A stretch of DNA of 9,555 nt, taken from the NCBI GenBank assembly GCA_030706015.1, contig JAUZPI010000133.1, forward strand, positions 1 to 9,555. The letters run 5' to 3'. Under the pieces are notes generated by a model, which was not told the DNA's origin, made no database searches, and saw only the letters and a program-made list of their open reading frames with translations. Position 1 is the stretch's first letter; the number at the start of each line of letters is the position of its first letter. Of the stretch, positions 5,504 through 9,555 are shown in pieces. The position numbers and the translations under genes are program-made. This DNA is from Bacillota bacterium. GTDB taxonomy: Bacteria > Bacillota > Clostridia > Clostridiales > Clostridiaceae.

Positions 5504-6862
5504 ATGATTAATCCAAGTGAAATACTGCAGACAATTAAGATGATAGATAATCAAAAGCTTGATATAAGAACTATAACTATGGGTATATCTCTTAGAGATT
5601 GTGCAAGTTTTAGCGGCGAACAATCAAGAATGAAGATATATGATAAAATAACAAGATATGCTGAAAACCTAGTTAAGGTTGGGGAAGATATAGAAAGAGA
5701 ATATGGAATTCCTATAATTCATAAGAGAATCTCTGTAACACCTATATCCATGATAGCTGAGGCTTCAGATGATGATAATTATGTAGAATATGCAAAGATA
5801 TTAGATAAAGCAGGAAAAGCTGTAGGGGTTAACTTTTTAGGAGGTTTTTCTGCTCTAGTTCATAAGGGCTATACAGCAGGAGATAGAAAATTAATAGCAT
5901 CAATACCAGAAGCATTAGATGTAACTGATATAGTTTGTTCATCTGTAAATGTAGGAAGCAGCAAAACAGGAATAAACATGGATGCAGTAAGAGAAATGGG
6001 ACATGTTATAAAAGAAGCTGCAAGACTTACAGCAGACAGAGATGGTCTAGGCTGTGCAAAGCTTGTAGTGTTTGCTAATGCTGTTGATGATAATCCATTT
6101 ATGGCAGGAGCTTTCCATGGAGTAGGAGAATCCGAATGCGTAATAAATGTAGGTGTTAGTGGACCGGGAGCAGTAAAAGCAGCATTAGAAACTGTAAGAG
6201 GAGAAAGTTTTGATGTTGTGGCTGAAACTATAAAGAAAACAGCCTTCAGAATAACTAGAGCAGGTCAATTAGTTGCTCAAGAAGCATCAAGAAGATTAAA
6301 TGTACCTTTTGGAATAATAGATTTATCTCTAGCACCAACTCCAGCGGTAGGAGATAGTGTTGCTAGAATATTTGAGGAAATGGGACTTGAGAAGGCTGGT
6401 GCTCCAGGAACAACTGCAGCATTAGCAATGTTAAATGATGCAGTTAAAAAAGGCGGTATCATGGCAGCATCTCATGTTGGAGGACTTAGTGGTGCTTTCA
6501 TACCTGTAAGTGAAGATGAAGGCATGATAGAAGCAGTTGAAGTTGGAGCTCTTAATTTAGAAAAATTAGAAGCAATGACTTGTGTATGTTCTGTTGGTTT
6601 AGATATGATAGCTGTACCAGGAGATACCTCTGCAGAAACTATATCCGGAATTATAGCAGATGAATCTGCAATAGGTGTTATTAACAATAAAACAACAGCT
6701 GTACGTATAATCCCTGTACCAGGCAAAGGTGTAGGTGAAAGCGTTGAATTTGGAGGACTTTTAGGACGTGCTCCAATAATGAGCGTAAGCAAGTTTTCTT
6801 CAGCTGATTTCGTAAATAGAGGTGGAAGAATACCATCACCAGTTCACAGCTTTAAAAACTAA
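5504..6862 (+). CDS. PFL-like conserved protein, UPF0210 family
   Basis: A 452-residue protein of the UPF0210 (COG2848, 'PFL family') group, at its normal full length. Typical sequence includes IRTITMGISLRDCASF near residue 22, NFLGGFSALVHKGYT (about 113-128), the Cys/Ser-rich IVCSSVNVGSSKTGINMDAV, MAGAFHGVGE with VGVSGPGAVKAAL, and the C-terminal RGGRIPSPVHSFKN. Family members adopt a fold related to pyruvate formate-lyase, but the known glycyl-radical motif is not evident and no activating enzyme is adjacent. The reaction is unknown, so 'PFL' should not be read as an activity. AGGGGG (5491-5496) lies 7 nt before the ATG. It is co-transcribed with the ACT gene and ends at a strong terminator. 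Confidence 0.93.
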   Translation: MINPSEILQTIKMIDNQKLDIRTITMGISLRDCASFSGEQSRMKIYDKITRYAENLVKVGEDIEREYGIPIIHKRISVTPISMIAEASDDDNYVEYAKILDKAGKAVGVNFLGGFSALVHKGYTAGDRKLIASIPEALDVTDIVCSSVNVGSSKTGINMDAVREMGHVIKEAARLTADRDGLGCAKLVVFANAVDDNPFMAGAFHGVGESECVINVGVSGPGAVKAALETVRGESFDVVAETIKKTAFRITRAGQLVAQEASRRLNVPFGIIDLSLAPTPAVGDSVARIFEEMGLEKAGAPGTTAALAMLNDAVKKGGIMAASHVGGLSGAFIPVSEDEGMIEAVEVGALNLEKLEAMTCVCSVGLDMIAVPGDTSAETISGIIADESAIGVINNKTTAVRIIPVPGKGVGESVEFGGLLGRAPIMSVSKFSSADFVNRGGRIPSPVHSFKN

Positions 6863-6875
6863 TTATATAGATAAT

Positions 6876-6916
6876 AAAGCCTTGTTATTCATATTAACTG
6901 AGTAACAGGGCTTTTT
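6876..6916 (+). terminator. Intrinsic terminator after the UPF0210 gene
   Basis: A 15-bp stem, AAAGCCTTGTTATTC (6876-6890) with GAGTAACAGGGCTTT (6900-6914), contains two G-U pairs. The loop is ATATTAACT, and five T residues end at 6916. Confidence 0.9.
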
Positions 6917-7000
6917 ATTACTAAGATTACGTTATATAATATGTATAATTAATTATTGGTTAGGACAGATTTAAATTCCATGATAAAGGAGAGGGTAGCG

Positions 7001-7498
7001 TTGTCATTTTCAGTTGATAAAGTTATTTCAAAGATGGTTAATTATTTTGGAACTGATGTAAGAAGGATAAATCATGCATTAAAGGTGTATACATTAACTT
7101 CAAATATAGCAAAGCTTGAAGGAATGCATGGCGAAGAATTGGCTATACTAGAAACTGCTGCAGTGCTCCATGATATCGGTATAAAGGAAAGTGAAAGAAA
7201 GTATAATTCCTCAGCAGGAAATTATCAAGAAATAGAGGGGCCTCCTGTGGCTAAAGAATTGCTAAAAGAATTCTCATTAGATAACAAATTCATTGAAAGA
7301 ACATGTTTTCTCATAGGAAATCACCATTCCTATAAAAAGATTGATGGATTAGACTTTCAAATACTTGTTGAAGCAGACTTTATTGTTAATATATTTGAAG
7401 ACGATATGAACAGCGACATGATAAAGATAGTACGAGATAAGTATTTTAAGACAAAAACAGGATTAGAGTACATGGATAGCATGTACTCCTGTGAATAG
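7001..7498 (+). CDS. HD-domain phosphohydrolase family protein
   Basis: A 165-residue cytoplasmic protein with an HD metal-binding site. Counting from the start chosen here, His25 (RINHALKVY), His57-Asp58 (AAVLHDIG), His108/His109 (IGNHHS) and Asp126 (VEADF) form the expected H...HD...H...D ligand set. It is a single-domain HD protein of the kind annotated as 'HD domain protein' in clostridia; likely substrates are nucleotides or other phosphoesters, not determinable here. I chose TTG at 7001 because AAAGGAG (6986-6992) lies about 8 nt upstream and the family usually starts just before VIxKMVxYFGxDVRRINHALKVY. Longer starts at ATG 6980 or TTG 6956 lack a well-placed ribosome binding site. TATAAT hexamers at 6935 and 6944 could be -10 boxes, but no good -35 matches. 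It converges on the Crp/Fnr gene with 2 nt between stops. Confidence 0.85.
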   Translation: MSFSVDKVISKMVNYFGTDVRRINHALKVYTLTSNIAKLEGMHGEELAILETAAVLHDIGIKESERKYNSSAGNYQEIEGPPVAKELLKEFSLDNKFIERTCFLIGNHHSYKKIDGLDFQILVEADFIVNIFEDDMNSDMIKIVRDKYFKTKTGLEYMDSMYSCE

Positions 7499-7500
7499 TA

Positions 7501-8181
7501 TTAATCTATAAGGGTAAATTCTAATGCTTCAATATCAAGTATTTTTACTGTATTTTTATTAAAATCAATAAGGCCTTCATCTTTCATATGTGCTAGTTCT
7601 CGAGAAAGGGAAGGTCTTGGAATACCTAGGTATTCTGACATTTGCTGTCTGGATAAAGGAAGTACTATAGTCAGCTTCTTTTGTTTTTGATGTTCCTCAA
7701 GAATATAACTAGAAACCCGTTGGCGTATAGTTTGATAGGACAAGTTTTTGATCTTTTTATTTAACATAAGTATTTTATTTGATAAAAGTCCTATAAAATT
7801 GGTCAATATTTTAGGGTTAATAGTGCACAGGCTAATAATATCATTTTTTGATATAAAAATTATTCGTGTATTCTCAGATGATACTATTGTAGCAGGATAC
7901 TTACTAACATCGGAAAAAATAATTGCTTCGGCAAAGGTGTCGCTTGGCTTTAATGCAGCTATGGTAACAGTTTTACCAGAAGCGAAAAGTTTTTGTATTT
8001 CTACTTTTCCTTGAAGAATAATACCTATGCTTTGACATTTATCACCTTCAATGGCTACGGCATCATCTTTGTGATATTCTACTATTCTGTAGCTTATTTC
8101 AGGTAAAAGCTTTGAAATATCCTCATCAGAAAAATTTCTAAATATAGAACTAAGTTTTAAAACATTTAATACATCTTTCAT
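7501..8181 (-). CDS. Crp/Fnr-family transcriptional regulator (possibly HcpR-type)
   Basis: A 226-residue DNA-binding regulator. Residues about 13-125 form the cyclic-nucleotide-binding-like sensor barrel, 126-148 the dimerisation helix (INPKILTNFIGLLSNKILML) and 150-220 a Crp-type winged helix, with the helix-turn-helix at LSRQQMSEYLGIPRPSLSREL and recognition helix RPSLSRELAHMK. The cAMP phosphate cassette is degenerate (FAEAIIFSDVSKYPATIVS, lacking the usual Arg). Only two Cys (49, 119) are present and no N-terminal Fnr cluster motif, so neither cAMP nor an Fnr-type 4Fe-4S cluster is the likely signal. Start ATG (8179-8181) has AAGAGG (8189-8194) at 7 nt. It diverges from a 4Fe-4S protein across a perfect GTAACnnnnGTTAC palindrome. 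From memory this matches the motif proposed for clostridial HcpR, a nitrosative-stress regulator of hcp and frdX; the subfamily is inferred. Confidence 0.9.
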   Translation of the reverse strand: MKDVLNVLKLSSIFRNFSDEDISKLLPEISYRIVEYHKDDAVAIEGDKCQSIGIILQGKVEIQKLFASGKTVTIAALKPSDTFAEAIIFSDVSKYPATIVSSENTRIIFISKNDIISLCTINPKILTNFIGLLSNKILMLNKKIKNLSYQTIRQRVSSYILEEHQKQKKLTIVLPLSRQQMSEYLGIPRPSLSRELAHMKDEGLIDFNKNTVKILDIEALEFTLID

Positions 8182-8205
8182 AACAATACCTCTTATAAAG
8201 CGTTA

Positions 8206-8219
8206 GTAACATATGTTAC
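8206..8219. promoter_or_regulatory. Crp/Fnr-type operator GTAACATATGTTAC
   Basis: A perfect 14-bp palindrome in the divergent region. Its centre (8212.5) is at -41.5 relative to the predicted ferredoxin start (8254), the class II activator position. It also overlaps the predicted start point of the regulator's own promoter (near 8217), suggesting autorepression. The form GTAAC-N4-GTTAC fits what I recall for clostridial HcpR sites. Confidence 0.8.
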
Positions 8220-8223
8220 CGAT

Positions 8224-8252
8224 ATTATATAGATATATTACTATAATGATAA
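8224..8252 (-). promoter_or_regulatory. Promoter of the Crp/Fnr regulator gene
   Basis: On the minus strand: -35 TTATCA (8247-8252), a 17-nt spacer and -10 TATAAT (8224-8229), with a predicted start near 8217 inside the palindrome 8206-8219. Bound regulator would block initiation. Confidence 0.6.
8242..8247 (+). promoter_or_regulatory. -10 box of the activator-dependent ferredoxin promoter
   Basis: TATAAT at 8242-8247 has no good -35 at 17 nt upstream (the region 8219-8224 reads CCGATA). The palindrome at 8206-8219 lies where a class II Crp/Fnr activator would replace the -35 contact. The predicted start is near A8254. Confidence 0.65.
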
Positions 8253-8301
8253 TATAAACACAATACGGGAAAATTTAATTAAATAGAAGGTTGGGGTAAA
8301 A

Positions 8302-9045
8302 ATGATTAGAAAAATTGTAAGTATAGACGAAGAAAAGTGTAATGGATGTGGGCTATGTGTTAAAGCATGTCATGAAGAGGCTATGGAATTAGTGAATGGA
8401 AAAGCAAAACTTATCAGTGATAAATATTGTGATGGTTTAGGTGATTGTCTTCCAGAGTGTCCAACAGGAGCAATACAAATTATAGAAAGAGAAAGTGATC
8501 CTTATGATGATGACGCTGTGAAAAATAAGATTGCAGAAAGAAAACAGGCAGAGCAATTAAAAGCAGCTCATAATGGTGGAGAATTGCCATGTGGCTGCCC
8601 TGGTTCTGCAGCAAGAATGATAAAAAGAACGGCAGCACCAGCTACAAAACCAAAAGCAGCAGAGGAACCATCAGAGTTAAATTCTCAATTAAGACAATGG
8701 CCAGTACAATTAAGATTAGTAAATCCAAAGGCTCCATATTTTGAAGAGGCTCATTTGCTGGTAGCTGCTGATTGTACAGCATATGCTTATGGAAATTTCC
8801 ATAACGAATTTATTAAAGACAGAATCCTGGTTATAGGATGTCCAAAATTAGATGACAATGATTATAATAAAGAAAAGATAGCAGAAATACTAAAAAGTAA
8901 CGATATAAAGAGTATTACAGTAGTGAGAATGGAAGTGCCTTGCTGCGGAGGAATTGTGCAGGCTGTAAAAGCAGCTATGTTAGAGTCTCAAGTAATAGTT
9001 CCTTATAATGAAATAACTGTAAATGTAGACGGAAGCTTGAAGTAA
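8302..9045 (+). CDS. 4Fe-4S binding (ferredoxin-like, FrdX-type) protein
   Basis: A 247-residue iron-sulfur protein. The N-terminal ferredoxin domain has CNGCGLCVKAC (Cys13, 16, 19, 23) followed by a second half with Cys43, Cys49 and Cys53 (YCDGLGDCLPECP), in which one Cys of the standard CxxCxxCxxxCP motif is missing. A CGCPGS segment follows (Cys97, Cys99), then a Lys/Ala-rich linker. The C-terminal domain (about 128-235) opens with SQLRQWPVQLRLVNPKAPYF and carries the Cys motifs ADCTAYAYG, IGCPKLD and VPCCGG, typical of a clostridial family of stand-alone electron-transfer proteins. The electron partner is unknown; co-control with hcp-type nitrosative-stress genes is plausible given the divergent Crp/Fnr gene and operator, but no hcp lies in the window. 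The ATG has GAAGGTTGGGG (8286-8296) upstream. It is single-gene, ending before hairpin repeats and a terminator. Confidence 0.92.
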   Translation: MIRKIVSIDEEKCNGCGLCVKACHEEAMELVNGKAKLISDKYCDGLGDCLPECPTGAIQIIERESDPYDDDAVKNKIAERKQAEQLKAAHNGGELPCGCPGSAARMIKRTAAPATKPKAAEEPSELNSQLRQWPVQLRLVNPKAPYFEEAHLLVAADCTAYAYGNFHNEFIKDRILVIGCPKLDDNDYNKEKIAEILKSNDIKSITVVRMEVPCCGGIVQAVKAAMLESQVIVPYNEITVNVDGSLK

Positions 9046-9047
9046 TC

Positions 9048-9089
9048 AAATAATCTCTCTCGATCTCAGATCGAGCCTTCATTCATTAA
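9048..9089. repeat. Hairpin repeat copy A
   Basis: AAATAATCTCT is followed by the odd palindrome CTCGATCT-C-AGATCGAG (9059-9075) and then a CCTTCATTCATTAA flank. It is the first of two related units 99 bp apart (second at 9147-9188). The stem differs from copy B by paired changes. Confidence 0.7.
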
Positions 9090-9146
9090 CTGAAGTGGAG
9101 AATATAGTGTCTAATAGTATTCAGTATTTATAGAGATATCAGACAT

Positions 9147-9188
9147 AAATTATCTCTCCCGACCTCAGGTCGGGCTTCAATTCATAAA
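9147..9188. repeat. Hairpin repeat copy B
   Basis: AAATTATCTCT is followed by CCCGACCT-C-AGGTCGGG (9158-9174) and a CTTCAATTCATAAA flank. Relative to copy A, two T's of the left arm have become C and the two opposing A's have become G, so pairing is kept. No protein is encoded. Confidence 0.7.
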
Positions 9189-9199
9189 CCTAATAAACA

Positions 9200-9232
9200 A
9201 AAAAGGGCTGTTAGTGTGATGCAGTCCTTTTT
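9200..9232 (+). terminator. Intrinsic terminator downstream of the 4Fe-4S gene
   Basis: An 11-bp stem, AAAAAGGGCTG (9200-9210) with CAGTCCTTTTT (9222-9232), includes one G-U pair. The loop is TTAGTGTGATG and the stem ends in a T-run. Confidence 0.8.
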
Positions 9233-9383
9233 GTGTCTGGTTTACAGTTAGTTATGTTAGATATATCAATTCGTAGTATCCTTTTTTAAAATTGGCAAGC
9301 CGTCAAAACACACAAAAGAGTGAAGAAAATAAAGCAAGGCTAATTTAAAGTTCAAAATCATTTAAATTGGGTAAATACCAAAA

Positions 9384-9412
9384 TTGCCATAAAAAATTTT
9401 GTAATGTATAAT
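9384..9412 (+). promoter_or_regulatory. SigmaA-type promoter of nrdD
   Basis: TTGCCA (9384-9389), a 17-nt spacer and TATAAT (9407-9412) predict a start near 9419, just before or inside the NrdR box. The leader is about 32 nt and contains GGGGG (9437-9441) as the ribosome binding site. Confidence 0.8.
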
Positions 9413-9418
9413 AGGCGA

Positions 9419-9434
9419 GTACTATATATAGTGT
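9419..9434. promoter_or_regulatory. NrdR box over the nrdD start point
   Basis: The perfect 12-bp palindrome ACTATATATAGT (9421-9432) with a TG T right flank matches the NrdR consensus acaCwATATaTwGtgt closely, the left flank (GT) being the weaker side. A degenerate second box may lie about 30 bp upstream (around 9392-9402, ending TTTTGT). NrdR represses ribonucleotide reductase genes when nucleotides are plentiful. Confidence 0.8.
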
Positions 9435-9450
9435 GCGGGGGTTGAGATAA

Positions 9451-9555
9451 ATGCTACATGTTGTGAAGAGAGACGGAAGAGAAGTAGGTTTTAATTCTGT
9501 CAAAGTAACTAATGCCATTAAAGGCTCGTCGGATGAAATAGGATTTAATATTAAA
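9451..9555 (+). CDS. nrdD: Anaerobic ribonucleoside-triphosphate reductase, N-terminal ATP-cone (partial)
   Basis: The first 35 codons of a gene that runs out of the window. The peptide begins MLHVVKRDGREVGFNSVKVT and continues NAIKGSSDEIGFNIK, a standard ATP-cone: the allosteric nucleotide-binding domain at the N-terminus of ribonucleotide reductases. In an anaerobic clostridial setting the class III glycyl-radical enzyme NrdD is most likely, reducing NTPs to dNTPs; a class II (B12-dependent) NrdJ cannot be excluded from this fragment. The ATG has GGGGG (9437-9441) 9 nt upstream, and the promoter carries an NrdR box, which supports a reductase gene. Confidence 0.85.
   Translation, partial: MLHVVKRDGREVGFNSVKVTNAIKGSSDEIGFNIK

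Noticed and set aside
6277..6792. Minus-strand frames of 61 and 106 codons within the UPF0210 gene.
   Set aside because: They are shadows of a highly conserved coding gene, with low-complexity translations and no ribosome binding sites.
6956..7000. N-terminal extension of the HD protein from TTG 6956 or ATG 6980.
   Set aside because: Neither start has a well-placed ribosome binding site. TTG 7001 does, and it fits the usual family N-terminus.
7748..8014. Plus-strand 88-codon frame opposite the Crp/Fnr gene.
   Set aside because: It is antisense to a clear regulator gene, has no ribosome binding site and no recognisable domain.
9263..9361. Minus-strand frame of about 31 codons (MILNFKLALLYFLHSFVCF...).
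   Set aside because: There is no ribosome binding site or promoter, and the amino-acid content is what A/T-rich noncoding DNA gives by chance. I see nothing else firm between 9233 and 9383.

Overview
The window looks like chromosomal DNA from a low-GC, strictly anaerobic Firmicute, most likely a Clostridium sensu stricto-type organism. Supporting signs are A/T-rich codon use, strong GGAGG-type ribosome binding sites, TTG and GTG starts, canonical TTGACA/TATAAT-like promoters, an anaerobic (class III) ribonucleotide reductase start, a polyferredoxin-like protein and many short intrinsic terminators. I see no integrase, transposase, tRNA, rRNA or CRISPR array. The species assignment is inference.

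Layout. (1) 1-358 is the C-terminal end of gatB (amidotransferase subunit B), closed by a bidirectional terminator shared with a convergent gene for a small two-helix membrane protein (426-707, minus). (2) 963-4704 is a four-gene operon: MacB/LolD-type ABC ATPase, exported COG1361/CARDB-like protein, MacB/FtsX-type permease and Yip1-family membrane protein. It has a good promoter whose -10 lies in an inverted repeat. The gene set resembles Bacillus subtilis yknWXYZ (protection from the SDP toxin), but the membrane-fusion protein YknX is replaced by an unrelated exported protein. (3) 4754-4914 (minus) holds a short membrane-protein gene that appears frameshifted. It has its own ribosome binding site and promoter and shares the operon's terminator. 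(4) 5127-6916 carries the conserved pair UPF0237 (ACT domain) and UPF0210 (PFL-like), of unknown function, with promoter and terminator. (5) 7001-7498 is an HD-domain hydrolase, convergent (2 nt between stops) with a Crp/Fnr-family regulator (7501-8181, minus). (6) The regulator diverges from a 4Fe-4S protein gene (8302-9045). Between them lies a perfect palindrome, GTAACATATGTTAC, centred at -41.5 of the ferredoxin promoter and over the start point of the regulator's own promoter. This implies activation of one gene and autorepression of the other, probably an HcpR-type nitrosative-stress circuit. (7) 9048-9190 contains two related hairpin repeats 99 bp apart with compensatory base changes, then a terminator. 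(8) 9384-9555 is a promoter with an NrdR box over the start point, then the N-terminal ATP-cone of nrdD, cut by the window end.

The strongest candidates for something little described are the ABC/COG1361/Yip1 operon, the palindrome-centred divergent switch, the frameshifted small membrane gene and the covarying hairpin repeats.
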